Part shown: piece by piece, positions 1 to 7,963 of the stretch
Layout of the letters: the number at the start of each line of letters is the position of its first letter
Position numbering within the stretch: the stretch's first letter is position 1
Assembly: GCA_964482395.1 (NCBI GenBank)
Contig: CAYZXK010000152.1
Coordinates: 1 to 30,559 of the forward strand
Source: CAYZXK01 sp964482395
Lineage (GTDB): Bacteria; Planctomycetota; Phycisphaerae; UBA1845; Fen-1342
Direction: 5' to 3'
DNA length: 30,559 nucleotides
Translations under genes and position numbers: made by a program
The notes under the pieces: generated by a model
Databases searched by the model: none
Told to the model about the DNA's origin: nothing
Seen by the model: only the letters and a program-made list of their open reading frames with translations

Positions 1-2204
1 TTGTAGCGCTTATACGCCTCCACCATCTCGGCGTACGGCAGGCTGCCGCGAACGGCAGACTGGAAGATCTCCGGCCAGCGGTAGTTCTCGTTGTTGCTGT
101 GGGCCATCCGGTCGAAGATGTGCAGCCCGAACTCCAGGGCCGGTCGCAGGATCTTTTCCGCGTCCTCCTGCCGGCCGAAGTGGCGATGGGCGTACCAGGT
201 GCCGGCGAAGCAGACCGAGCCGGTGCGAGGCGCGGTCAGGACCGGGTTATGAATCTGCGGCTGGGCCGCGAAGGGCAGAGCCCACACGCGATCGTGCCCC
301 AGGTGTTTGCGGTACTCGGGGATGCAGTTCGCGTCGGTGGTGAAGACGTGATCGAAAAGGCCGGCCGCGTCGATGAAGACGTCGAAGTTCGGCGGATCCT
401 CCTTGTTGTAGAAAACCGTCGGCACACCGCGTTTCCGACACCACTCCACGATCTCGCCCAGCGCATAATACCGGATCACGTCCTGCCGCTTGCCATAGTC
501 GCGCACCTGAAAGTACCAACTGTTATCTACCCCACCCCAGGTAGACTCCACCAGCAGCAGGTCAGGCTTACTCTGTTCCAGGACTGCTTTCCAATTCTGG
601 GGCGTGATGGCCCTCAGCCGGGCTTCGTATTGCCAGGCCCGCCAGGAGAACTCGTCCATGACGGCGGCCACCGTCAGGTCTTTACGGACGATCAGATCAT
701 CCGGAGTCGAGGCGAAAGGCGGCAGCAAACTGGGGATGTGCTCCAGCAGCCGAGCGCCGCCGGTGGTGGCACAGGGCGCCTGGCGGCCGTCCCCGGAATG
801 GCCGCTGGCCGCCGGAGCCGAGGCCACCGCAGCAGCGGGCGCCGAATGCTCGCCGGCTGGACCGGAAGCGGCCGCCGGCCCACTGGCAACCGGCCTGACG
901 CGCACCGCAGGTCCGGGCTTCGCGGCCCGCCGCTCGGCTCGTCGAGCCCGCACTCGCCGCAGGCCGACCACCAGCAATTGCGCCAGCCGAAATGGCAGAG
1001 CGAGGGCCGCGACCGGCGAACGGGACGCCTGAACAAAGGCATCGCCGATCCGGTAACGCACGGTCTGCCGAAGCTCATCCACCTCGCCTTGCAGGCAAGC
1101 TACCCGCTGCCGAAGCTGCCGATTCGCCCGCTCCTGGGCAACCAACTGACGGTGTTCGGCCTGGAGCGCTCGGTATTGATCCTGAAGCGATTGGTGGAGC
1201 TGTTTGGAGCGCTCCAATGCCTCCTGGCGTTCCTTTGCCACCCGCTGCTGCCGGTTCAACTCGGCTCGCAGGCCATCGCAAGTCTGTCGCTGCCTGGAGA
1301 GCTCGGCCTCCACAGTCCCAAGCTGGGCCTCCAACTGGGCCAAACGCTGGCGGAGTGCTTGGCTCGTCTCCCCCTCCCCGGCAAGCTGCCGACGTAAGTC
1401 GGCAACCAGGAGTGCCTGCTCCTGATGCAGGTTGCGAAACACCTCGGCGGCTTTCTGCTGCTCGGCCAGCGCAACACGCCGCTTGGCCAAATCCTGCTCC
1501 AGCTCCTGGCAGCGGGCTTTCAGCGTCAGCCGCTGCTGATACTCGTGACGCTGGAGCTCGGCCAGCGACTGTTCGCAGCGGGACGCCCATTCCAGCAAGG
1601 TCTGCATGTCCGGCGGCTGCGGCTTAGCCCCCTCCCGCGGCCGCACACCCACCGCCCCCAGGTACCGGCCGGCAACCGTGTTCAGCTCGACCAAAACGAA
1701 GTCGCGCGTCAGCAGGCGGGCCAGGCCCAGCCAGTAATAAGTCTGCTTATGGTCGTAAAAGGGCTCGTATCCGTGCGGCACCGTCACCACCACCCGGCCA
1801 CCCGGCTCGAGCCAGCCTGCCACCCGGCCCAGCAGAATCTCAGGCGCCGCCAGATGCTCCAGCAGCTCACCGAGGACAACGGTGTCGAAAGATCGGGGCG
1901 GGAAGTCGACCGCGAAGACGTCCCCCACCTGAAACTTCACCCGCTGACGGACCTCCTCGGATTCCTGTTGCAATGCTTGCCGGGCGGTCTGGATCGCCTG
2001 ATCCTCGACGTCCAGCCCCACGACCGAGTGCCCCTCGCGCCCCAGGATGATCGCCGTGATGCCCTGGCTGCACCCCACGTCGAGCACGCGGGTCCCCCGA
2101 ACCTGGCGGCACAGCCAGTGAATCCGGTCGCGGCAGGCATTCTGGGCCGCCGGGCTGTGTATGCGACCGTAGTACAGGTCCGACACCCGATCGTTATTCG
2201 ACAT
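1..2204 (-). CDS. Methyltransferase / coiled-coil / CgeB-type glycosyltransferase fusion, C-terminus beyond the window
   Basis: The open frame runs from ATG at 2204 to the left edge without a stop, giving 734 complete codons, so the gene is 3'-truncated by the window. GAGG lies 5 bases before the ATG. Residues about 1-200 form a class I SAM methyltransferase with motif I LDVGCSQG (41-48), the post-I acidic GLDVED and a PHGYEPFYDH segment typical of methyltransferases of sugars or lipids. Residues about 220-400 are Gln/Glu/Arg/Leu-rich heptads, a long coiled coil. A Pro/Ala-rich linker follows at about 440-500. From about 520 the sequence turns into a CgeB/DUF3880-type glycosyltransferase region, with ESTWGGVDNSWYF near residue 551 and VPTVFYNKEDPPNFDVF after it. 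Inferred role: modification of a surface glycan or glycoprotein. The acceptor and sugar cannot be told. The fusion of methylating and glycosylating domains through a coiled coil is seen directly; the family assignments are from motif recall. Confidence 0.85.
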   Translation of the reverse strand, partial: MSNNDRVSDLYYGRIHSPAAQNACRDRIHWLCRQVRGTRVLDVGCSQGITAIILGREGHSVVGLDVEDQAIQTARQALQQESEEVRQRVKFQVGDVFAVDFPPRSFDTVVLGELLEHLAAPEILLGRVAGWLEPGGRVVVTVPHGYEPFYDHKQTYYWLGLARLLTRDFVLVELNTVAGRYLGAVGVRPREGAKPQPPDMQTLLEWASRCEQSLAELQRHEYQQRLTLKARCQELEQDLAKRRVALAEQQKAAEVFRNLHQEQALLVADLRRQLAGEGETSQALRQRLAQLEAQLGTVEAELSRQRQTCDGLRAELNRQQRVAKERQEALERSKQLHQSLQDQYRALQAEHRQLVAQERANRQLRQRVACLQGEVDELRQTVRYRIGDAFVQASRSPVAALALPFRLAQLLVVGLRRVRARRAERRAAKPGPAVRVRPVASGPAAASGPAGEHSAPAAAVASAPAASGHSGDGRQAPCATTGGARLLEHIPSLLPPFASTPDDLIVRKDLTVAAVMDEFSWRAWQYEARLRAITPQNWKAVLEQSKPDLLLVESTWGGVDNSWYFQVRDYGKRQDVIRYYALGEIVEWCRKRGVPTVFYNKEDPPNFDVFIDAAGLFDHVFTTDANCIPEYRKHLGHDRVWALPFAAQPQIHNPVLTAPRTGSVCFAGTWYAHRHFGRQEDAEKILRPALEFGLHIFDRMAHSNNENYRWPEIFQSAVRGSLPYAEMVEAYKRY

Positions 2205-2548
2205 GCTTGCCTCGGCCTTTCCGCTTCATGCCCGCTGGCAACCGCGACCGCACGGTTCGGCCCAGTCCGTCCTGCCCGTGGCCTGCCGACGCCGCACCCA
2301 CCGGCTGGGCACCTGCCGAGCAGGAAGCTCACTGGGACCGGGCACCCGCATCCAAGGCCCGACCGGCACATAAGCCAAGAGGCCGGTCTGCGTGCCAATC
2401 CCCTCCCGGGCATCAAATCGCTGCGATTATAACTGCCGGTCCAAACCGGGCCAACCATGGCGCCACCCTCCCGGCTCGGCCACTTGCGGATTATCCCCGC
2501 GTCGGCGAACATAGCCTTTCCGGGCCAGTCCCTCTGGCTCGGGCTTGA
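2205..2548. other. Intergenic region between the fusion gene and tRNA-Sec
   Basis: No credible coding frame is seen. It holds the minus-strand promoter described at 2426-2454 and the presumed leader of the fusion gene. On the plus strand TTGCGG (2484-2489) with a weak AT-richer hexamer near 2508-2515 may serve the tRNA, but this is a poor match. Confidence 0.5.
2426..2454 (-). promoter_or_regulatory. Sigma-70-type promoter for the methyltransferase/glycosyltransferase gene
   Basis: On the minus strand TTGGCC (2454-2449) is followed after 17 bases by a perfect TATAAT (2431-2426). Transcription would start near 2419, leaving a leader of about 215 bases before the ATG at 2204. The match is good for this GC-rich sequence, but the start site is inferred. 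Confidence 0.5.
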
Positions 2549-2644
2549 GGGAGTGTCCGGACGCCTGGTGGGTCCCGCGGCCTTCAAAGCCGTTGAAGCG
2601 TCGTACCAGCGGCGCTTGGCGGGTTCGATTCCCGTCCACTCCCG
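2549..2644 (+). tRNA. selC: tRNA-Sec (anticodon UCA)
   Basis: A 96-base selenocysteine tRNA that decodes UGA. The anticodon loop CTTCAAA (2582-2588) carries TCA at 2584-2586 on a 5-bp stem (2577-2581 with 2589-2593). The very long variable arm has an 8-bp stem (2596-2603 with 2610-2617) and a 6-base loop. The T loop TTCGATT (2624-2630) sits on a stem of G/C pairs. The D arm pairs GGAC (2559-2562) with GTCC (2572-2575) around a loop containing TGGTGG, as in other selC genes. The discriminator is G2644 and CCA is not encoded. The acceptor stem pairs 2549-2555 with 2637-2643. The eighth pair expected in bacteria would be T2556 with C2636, a mismatch, while C2636 can instead pair with G2618 and extend the T stem to 6 bp. 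No selA, selB, selD or evident selenoprotein gene is in the window. Confidence 0.93.
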
Positions 2645-2940
2645 TTCCTGCCAGCCGCTACAGGCAGTACCGGCCGGGTCACCCAGACCCTTCCCGGCCG
2701 CCCCAGCCTCAGCGCAACCGAACGGTTCGCGATTTTCAGCCTTGGTTCGGGCGCCTACTGACCGGCGTCCGGAGTAGACCAGCGCGCAACTTCAGCGCGG
2801 CACTTCGACCGAACGAGGGATTCAACCGGTCCCTGGCCGATAAACATAACCCGTAGAACAGTGCCGGCGTCGGTCTTTGGCGGCCGCGGTGCATGGTAGC
2901 CAGCCGGCACACCGCGATTCCGATTCGACAGGAGACCATC

Positions 2941-4611
2941 ATGTTCAGCTGGATCCTCAAGTACTTGCCCCTGATCGCAATCTGTGCGGCCCTGGCAGGT
3001 TGTCACGTGATCTGCCCGTTTCAGACCAACGTGCCCAACGACGCCGGCACCAGCGACGACACCGGCGGCGACGGTAGCGTCGATCAGGGGGACGACCAAG
3101 CCGGCGGCGATGAGGGCGCTGACGATCAGGTGGGCGGCGCCATCGGCATCCGCGGCCGGATCAACCCCGGTCAGGCGGCCAAGTCCCGACCACGCATGCA
3201 AGAGCAGGAGTATCCTTTCACTATCGTAGCTCAGAGCAATCAAACCGGCGCGATCTACCGGGCCGAAACCAGCCCCGACGGCGACTTCAGCATCGATCTG
3301 CCCGATTCTGAGACTGGCAACTCGTTCGTGGTCACCGTGCTGGGGCCCGACGGACGAGCCGTTGGTCCGGTGGTCATGGACCAGATCGACGACGGCGCGG
3401 CGACTGGGCTAAGCGTGGACCGCGAAGCCGACCTGGGGACCATCGACTTGCCCGACGACCCAACCGAGGCACCGATCACCGCGGGAAGTGACAGCGACAT
3501 CGCCGACCTGGTCGACCCGCTACTGACCGCGCGAGTGGATGAGAACGGCGTACCCATCGGTCTGGCTTCGCACGGCAAAGGCGCGGAGGCTCAGACCCAG
3601 GAGCAGAGCGAGGCTCTGGTAGACACTGACCAGGACGGCCTGATCGACATCTTCGACGCCGACGACGACGGAGACGGGGTGGTCGACGATTTCGACGGAG
3701 GGGGCGATGCGACCGGCACTCCGCCGGACGTGCATGTCAATTTCTTTATGAACCTGAAGATCCAGGCGGAAGAGGCGCCGGTTTACTATAGTGGGGACGC
3801 GGACGAAATCGCCGCCGCGCGGGCACAGGACACGGTCATCACCTTCGAGGTCATGACCGAACCGACGGCCACGCGTTCGATCGTGTCGGCTCACCTGCTG
3901 GAAACGCCCGGACCGGCCTATCTGCCCATCGCGCTCAAGTGGGCCGATGGCTCGGAGCCGTCACTGTGGGCAGATCTGGGCTACGCTTTCGACCAGCAGG
4001 CCGACCGCTTTTATGCCTTCGTCATACCCAATGCCGCGATGGACGCTGGTGATTCCTTTACCCTGGAGGTGGAGTTCGACGACGGCACCACCGAGCATTA
4101 CACGCGGATGATCAACTACGTGTTCACAAATATCCCCAAGCTGGTGGAGTACGGGTCGCCGCATAACCTCACCCCGTTTGACGTGACCGACGAAGAGGTG
4201 GATGGAAGTCCTACCCGGCCGATCAGGTTTGACGGTACGCAGGACCTGGTTCTGGTGTTCAACCCCCCGCCGGACGAGACCGGCGCACCGATTACCGGAA
4301 TGAACTATACGTTTCAATTTTTCTACCATGATGTTTCTATGCATCAGCTAAACGGCCAGATCGACGCCGAGGCCACCTGGCCGATGCCGATTGTCAACAT
4401 GCAGGGCACCACCTACTACGTTACCGCCGAGGAGCTTGGAGAGCTGTCCGAGGCCGGCACTTACACGGTCACCCTGCCAAAGGAGGCCTTCCCCGACACC
4501 GTGGTGCTACAATCTTCGGAGGAAGTCGCCGTCACGTCGTATAAAATCGACATTACCGCCGAGGCACCGACCGGAAACGCGGCCATCATGCTGGTGTTCG
4601 TGAAGCAGTAA
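2941..4611 (+). CDS. Asp-rich exported lipoprotein with thrombospondin-type-3-like calcium repeats
   Basis: A 556-residue protein of unknown function. I start it at ATG 2941 because AGGAGA lies 5 bases upstream and the product then opens with a short lipoprotein signal peptide ending in the lipobox LAGC (Cys21). An upstream in-frame start at 2893 would bury the signal peptide. Residues 31-65 are an Asp/Gly/Gln-rich low-complexity spacer. Residues about 80-180 resemble a beta-sandwich carboxypeptidase-regulatory-like segment. Residues 228-256 hold two DxDxDG-type loops (DTDQDGLID, DADDDGDGVVDD) like thrombospondin type 3 or dockerin calcium loops. Residues 265-556 look all-beta with no family I recognise. 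It stands alone between tRNA-Sec and an Rrf2 gene. Inferred location: the outer side of a membrane, stabilised by calcium. Confidence 0.85.
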   Translation: MFSWILKYLPLIAICAALAGCHVICPFQTNVPNDAGTSDDTGGDGSVDQGDDQAGGDEGADDQVGGAIGIRGRINPGQAAKSRPRMQEQEYPFTIVAQSNQTGAIYRAETSPDGDFSIDLPDSETGNSFVVTVLGPDGRAVGPVVMDQIDDGAATGLSVDREADLGTIDLPDDPTEAPITAGSDSDIADLVDPLLTARVDENGVPIGLASHGKGAEAQTQEQSEALVDTDQDGLIDIFDADDDGDGVVDDFDGGGDATGTPPDVHVNFFMNLKIQAEEAPVYYSGDADEIAAARAQDTVITFEVMTEPTATRSIVSAHLLETPGPAYLPIALKWADGSEPSLWADLGYAFDQQADRFYAFVIPNAAMDAGDSFTLEVEFDDGTTEHYTRMINYVFTNIPKLVEYGSPHNLTPFDVTDEEVDGSPTRPIRFDGTQDLVLVFNPPPDETGAPITGMNYTFQFFYHDVSMHQLNGQIDAEATWPMPIVNMQGTTYYVTAEELGELSEAGTYTVTLPKEAFPDTVVLQSSEEVAVTSYKIDITAEAPTGNAAIMLVFVKQ

Positions 4612-4641
4612 CCGGCAGACCCACCACCAGGCCGGGACCGA

Positions 4642-4667
4642 CCTGCCGGCTGAGGCAGCCCGGCAGG
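4642..4667 (+). terminator. Possible hairpin terminator after the lipoprotein gene
   Basis: CCTGCCGG (4642-4649) and CCGGCAGG (4660-4667) form a perfect 8-bp stem with a 10-base loop, 30 bases after the stop codon. No T tract follows, so it may only protect the 3' end or pause polymerase. Confidence 0.35.
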
Positions 4668-4703
4668 CCGGGCAGGCTTCAACTAGATTTCTGCATAGGT
4701 GAC

Positions 4704-4731
4704 TTGCAGAAGGCATTTCAGGCGCTATACT
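4704..4731 (+). promoter_or_regulatory. Sigma-70-type promoter upstream of the Rrf2 regulator gene
   Basis: TTGCAG (4704-4709) and TATACT (4726-4731) are separated by 16 bases, predicting a start near 4738. Both hexamers are close to consensus. The 230-base leader that follows is long for a simple regulator gene. Confidence 0.55.
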
Positions 4732-4969
4732 GCCTGTTAATGTTGAAGGTTGCGGCTGGATCGAGGCGCTGCCGGGCGCCTCGCGGTAATAACGGGGGCG
4801 TGACAGCGCCGACAGTCGGGTTTGACGCGCGACGCGACTGTGAAGCCGACCGGCCGGCAGCCAGCCATAACGGTCAGCGGCACTCAGTGGTGAGGCGCCG
4901 GACCGACCTTCGCATTTAAACCGGCAGACGTAATCTTCTTGTTTTTCCAGGGCTGTATAGAGGTGAAGT

Positions 4970-5377
4970 ATGCGACTCGGAAGGGCAGCAGCGTACGCCG
5001 TACTGGCTACCGCCCACCTGGCGGAGCACGACAGCAACGTCCCCATCCAGGGCAGGGACATCGCGGAGTCCTGCGGGATCCCGCCCGGACATCTGCTCAA
5101 GATACTCCAACAGCTCGTGCGGGCTCAGATTCTAGCCAGCGAACGAGGTCCCGCGGGCGGCTTCGTGCTGCGCAAGCCCGCTGCCGAGATCACTTTGCTT
5201 GAGATCGTCGAGGCCATCGAAGGCCCGGTCAATGGGGACCTGATGCTGCGCAACCTGGCATCCTCCAAGCAGAAGATTCGCTCTCGCCTGGAGAAAACCT
5301 GCCAGGACATCGCTAACTACGCCAGGTCGGTCCTGGGCGGGATGGCGGTCTCAGAACTGATCGGTCATCAGCGGTAG
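4970..5377 (+). CDS. Rrf2-family transcriptional regulator
   Basis: A 135-residue winged-helix regulator, normal length for the Rrf2/IscR/NsrR family. The N-terminus MRLGRAAAYAVLATAHLA is the typical first helix, residues about 27-55 form the helix-turn-helix (GRDIAESCGIPPGHLLKIL), and ERGPAGGFVL is the hallmark wing. IscR and NsrR bind an Fe-S cluster with three closely spaced cysteines around residues 90-105. Here that region has none: the only cysteines are in SCGIPP and KTCQD, so a classical cluster is unlikely and the protein may sense another signal or act through a different ligand. GAGGTG just before the ATG supports the start. The gene stands alone and is preceded by its own promoter and a long leader, so autoregulation is possible but unproven. 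Confidence 0.9.
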   Translation: MRLGRAAAYAVLATAHLAEHDSNVPIQGRDIAESCGIPPGHLLKILQQLVRAQILASERGPAGGFVLRKPAAEITLLEIVEAIEGPVNGDLMLRNLASSKQKIRSRLEKTCQDIANYARSVLGGMAVSELIGHQR

Positions 5378-5544
5378 GCCCGATCCGCCAGGCGTCCGGT
5401 GCTTACGGTTGATTCGCCAGCTCGGGTGCGCCCCCCGGTAAGACGTTGAGAAAAGGAGACAAGGCGTCGGCGGCAGGCCACATGCCGACAACCGCAATGG
5501 CCCGGCACGAGGCGCCTTTGCTCCACGGAGGGTTAGCGCCGGGT

Positions 5545-6087
5545 CTAACATAGACCCTGCTCGGGCGAAGGAGCCGCATACGGCCGCAAATCGGCCGGTG
5601 CGGCTTCGTGCAACCGGGCTCGATACCGGGCACCGCAGGAGACGCAGACCCAATTACCGGCCGGCTCGCCGGGGCGCGGGTGTCGCAGCGGAAGGCGCCG
5701 CCCGCACTCGACACAGCGTATCAGACCGTCCTCCAAAACGTTTACCAGGTCAGGCAGACGCCAGGGTTTGTCCAGGTACTTGTCCACGCCGGCAGCGGCG
5801 AACTCCTCCCGCCGGTCCAGGCCGCTGTTGCCGACAATTGTGACAGTCTGTCGGATGTGGCGGAGGCGAGCAACCATCTCACGGAGTCCGGCGCCGACCG
5901 TGGGATGGTCGAGAATGACCAGACTGATCCGGGGGTCGCGGTGGAAAAGTTCCAGGGCCTGGTCATATGAATCCGCCGCGACAACGTGGCAACCGACCTG
6001 CTCCAACTGGGCGCACAGCACCTTGCGGAACATGGCATCATCATCGACGACCAGGACGTGACTGTCCGATAAGTGTTGGCTTTTCAT
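5545..6087 (-). CDS. Response-regulator receiver domain with C-terminal zinc ribbon
   Basis: A 180-residue protein when started at ATG 6087, chosen because the receiver fold begins only ten residues later. Upstream starts at 6123 or 6183 add sequence with no family resemblance, and none has a clear ribosome site. The receiver domain (about 10-122) has the acidic pocket VVDDDA, the phospho-acceptor D60 (SLVILD), S88 and K107 (DKPW), so it should be phosphorylatable. A short C-terminal region (125-151) has two CxxC pairs (CVECGRR and CVSCGARY), a zinc ribbon in place of a DNA-binding output domain. No histidine kinase is adjacent. Inferred role: an orphan regulator acting through protein or nucleic-acid binding by the ribbon. 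It converges with the Rrf2 gene, with no T-rich terminator between them. Confidence 0.85.
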   Translation of the reverse strand: MKSQHLSDSHVLVVDDDAMFRKVLCAQLEQVGCHVVAADSYDQALELFHRDPRISLVILDHPTVGAGLREMVARLRHIRQTVTIVGNSGLDRREEFAAAGVDKYLDKPWRLPDLVNVLEDGLIRCVECGRRLPLRHPRPGEPAGNWVCVSCGARYRARLHEAAPADLRPYAAPSPEQGLC

Positions 6088-6243
6088 CCAGGTGACGCCT
6101 GCGCAGCAACTATCAGGGATCATCGCCGCCAAACCGGACCACCGGCCCCTCACTCCCGCTTTATCGGCCGAGCCTCGGGACATTCTGAAACAATGGCATG
6201 GCTTGGACCGCGGCTAGTTTCGGAAGTCAACTAGCTCCGCCGC

Positions 6244-6267
6244 GCCCGGCCTGCTCTACTGCCGGGC
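6244..6267. terminator. Hairpin between UroD-like gene and receiver gene
   Basis: GCCCGGC (6244-6250) and GCCGGGC (6261-6267) form a 7-bp stem with a 10-base loop, 54 bases past the stop of the minus-strand UroD-like gene. No T tract follows on either strand, so termination is only possible. Confidence 0.3.
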
Positions 6268-6320
6268 CGTGCGAGTGGCGCCGGTTCGCTTCTCTTGAAA
6301 GTGGTTCGGCGAGTGCGGGT

Positions 6321-7376
6321 TCAGGCTTGAGTTTGCCGGCCCCAGCCGTGCCCGGCGGGGATCTGGCCGCGACGTGCCCGGGCCAGAACTTCCCTGTATC
6401 CGGGATAGCCGCCCGCTTCCGCGAAAGCCTCGAACATCACATATCTTCGGTCGGTCGTGACGCCGATCGCTTCCGCGTCGTTGTAATCGCTGGCGATCAG
6501 GCCGCCGTGCGGCGTGCCATAGTAAGTGATCAGGTCGCGGGCCTGCTGGATGATCTCCTCGTAGGTCCCCCGCGGCAGAGTGGTCTGGGTGTCCACGATC
6601 GCCTCGAAGCACACTTTGCCCCGGAATTGATCACCGAACTCGCGCAGGCCGACAGTGTTGGGTTGCTGGTTATTGATGACCTCCAGGCCGCAGTCCAGCA
6701 GTTCCGGCAGGATGGTGTTGATGCGGCCGCAAGAGTGCATCCAGGTGTGCAGGCCCAGGCCGCGGATGGCATCGAACCACTTCTGGTACCGCGGCTTGAA
6801 GAACTCGCGGAACATCCGCACGCTGATGAAGGCCCGGTCCTGCACGCCCCAGTCGTCGGACATGGCGGCGGCGTCCAGCCGTCCCCCAGCTAGTTCGTGC
6901 ACCTTGCGCAGCACCCTCAGGTGATGGTCCAACACCCGGTCAAGAATCTCATGCACCAGGTCCTTGTGGCGGACCAGCGCGGTCAGGGCCTGCTCCATGC
7001 CCAGCAGCATGTGCAGCCGCTCCCAGATGCCCGGCCCAAAGCAAAACATCACGAACCGTTCGCCGGCACCGGCAAGCTGCTGGCGAAAGTCGGCGTAACG
7101 GCGCGGATCGTCCGGGTCCGGCCAGCGGTAATGCCGATACCGGGCCAAATCCGACAGCGGGTGCCCCACCACCTGCCCCGCGTTGGCCACGGCGCTCTTG
7201 GCCCAAACGCAGCCCCACTCGTCAACGGCCCGGCCTTCGAAGCCCCAGTCCCAGCCGGTGGGATCGACCGTCCACACGTCGTAGCAGTCGTTGACCCCCA
7301 CTATGTCGAACTTCAACGGCAGCCGCGGCGGATCGCTGAACGTAATAGCACGTTTGACGATCTCGCGGGAAGTCAT
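6321..7376 (-). CDS. Uroporphyrinogen decarboxylase (UroD/MtaA)-family protein
   Basis: A 351-residue TIM-barrel protein of the UroD superfamily. The opening MTSREIVKRAITF is a common start of stand-alone UroD-like proteins. Motif HSCG (214-217) with the following INTILPELLDCGLEVINN stretch is the pattern of the corrinoid/cobamide:CoM methyltransferase branch, where His and Cys help bind zinc. True haem-pathway HemE lacks it. The C-terminal part includes TPHGGLIASDYND, the usual last barrel strand. Established knowledge: this branch moves methyl groups between cobamide proteins and thiols, or demethylates small substrates. No corrinoid protein is adjacent, so the substrate is unknown. It is a single gene; the nearest ribosome-site candidate is a GAGG about 13 bases upstream of the ATG, so the start is moderately certain. 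Confidence 0.85.
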   Translation of the reverse strand: MTSREIVKRAITFSDPPRLPLKFDIVGVNDCYDVWTVDPTGWDWGFEGRAVDEWGCVWAKSAVANAGQVVGHPLSDLARYRHYRWPDPDDPRRYADFRQQLAGAGERFVMFCFGPGIWERLHMLLGMEQALTALVRHKDLVHEILDRVLDHHLRVLRKVHELAGGRLDAAAMSDDWGVQDRAFISVRMFREFFKPRYQKWFDAIRGLGLHTWMHSCGRINTILPELLDCGLEVINNQQPNTVGLREFGDQFRGKVCFEAIVDTQTTLPRGTYEEIIQQARDLITYYGTPHGGLIASDYNDAEAIGVTTDRRYVMFEAFAEAGGYPGYREVLARARRGQIPAGHGWGRQTQA

Positions 7377-7771
7377 GCTGCCGTTTGAAAACCTCGCACC
7401 CGGCCGGAATCTTGATAATCAGGTGCCGCCAGCGGCTGCCCGCTTACCGGGCGGGCTACCATCACCAGGACCCGGCTCACCGGCCGTGTTACCCGCTTCT
7501 GCGACGCCACTAAGCTTATCCGGCGGGGCCCGGCACGACCAGCCGAGGCTGACCGCGTGCGGTGACCGAGCCGGCCGGCCCGGGCAACGTGGCAACCGGC
7601 AAGGTCGGATCAGTTTATCGGACCGCAACCACTAACGATACCAACCTCTGCCGGTCTAAGATTTTCGAGAGACGGGGCCGGTCCGTGTGCGACGGCGCCA
7701 GCGGCCCGTGGACTTTCAGCCGCGCGGCCCCCGCTCTCAGTCCCCTGCCAACCCCGGCAAGGAGTGTGAGT
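7377..7771. other. Divergent intergenic region between UroD-like gene and small exported protein gene
   Basis: No convincing coding frame. GCCCGC (7438-7443) and GCGGGC (7451-7456) form a 6-bp hairpin with a 7-base loop. An AT-rich patch around 7411-7420 could hold a -10 element, but I found no matching -35 on either strand. The ribosome site of the next gene is at 7759-7764. Confidence 0.4.
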
Positions 7772-7963
7772 ATGAAATACCTGCTCAAAAGGCTGACCCT
7801 GCTGCCGTTGGTATTGTCGGCCGTGGTAATCGATTTCAACGGCTGCTGGCGACCTGTAACCAGCGCCTTGCACCTGGTCGGCGTCGATGTGTCTACCGAT
7901 GACGGCGATCTGCATATCGGCCTGTGGCACTTCGACCATGACCACGACGACGATGACGATTGA
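7772..7963 (+). CDS. Small exported protein with His/Asp-rich C-terminal tail
   Basis: A 63-residue protein with no recognised family. ATG 7772 is supported by AAGGAG at 7759-7764, spaced 7 bases; longer upstream versions of this frame have no such site. Residues 1-24 form a signal peptide (Lys-rich start, Leu/Val core) ending at FNGC, a weak lipobox with Cys25, so it may be a lipoprotein. The mature part is only about 38 residues and ends in an alternating then pure acidic tail, HFDHDHDDDDD, which looks able to bind divalent metal. It is followed by a 316-base gap before the amidohydrolase and does not obviously belong to an operon. Seen: signal peptide and tail. Inferred: a cell-envelope metal-binding peptide. 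Confidence 0.65.
   Translation: MKYLLKRLTLLPLVLSAVVIDFNGCWRPVTSALHLVGVDVSTDDGDLHIGLWHFDHDHDDDDD

Larger units (their letters stand above)
4612..4969 (+). other. Intergenic region with promoter and structured leader of the Rrf2 gene
   Basis: No coding frame is credible here. After the hairpin at 4642-4667 comes a promoter (4704-4731) and then a presumed leader of about 230 bases. Within the leader CGAGGCGC (4762-4769) and GCGCCTCG (4776-4783) form a perfect 8-bp stem with a 6-base loop. I could not match the leader to a known riboswitch. Confidence 0.5.

Noticed and set aside
99..1397. Long plus-strand open frame over the left end
   Set aside because: It is antisense to the methyltransferase/glycosyltransferase fusion, whose minus-strand frame has clear domains; the plus frame translates to low-complexity sequence with no motif.
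4800..4960. Cobalamin-riboswitch-like fragments in the Rrf2 leader
   Set aside because: Short matches such as GACTGTGAAGCC are present, but the required order of conserved boxes could not be assembled.
7411..7420. TTGATAATCA palindrome near the UroD-like gene
   Set aside because: The half-sites have no 4-base spacer, so it is not an FNR/Crp site.
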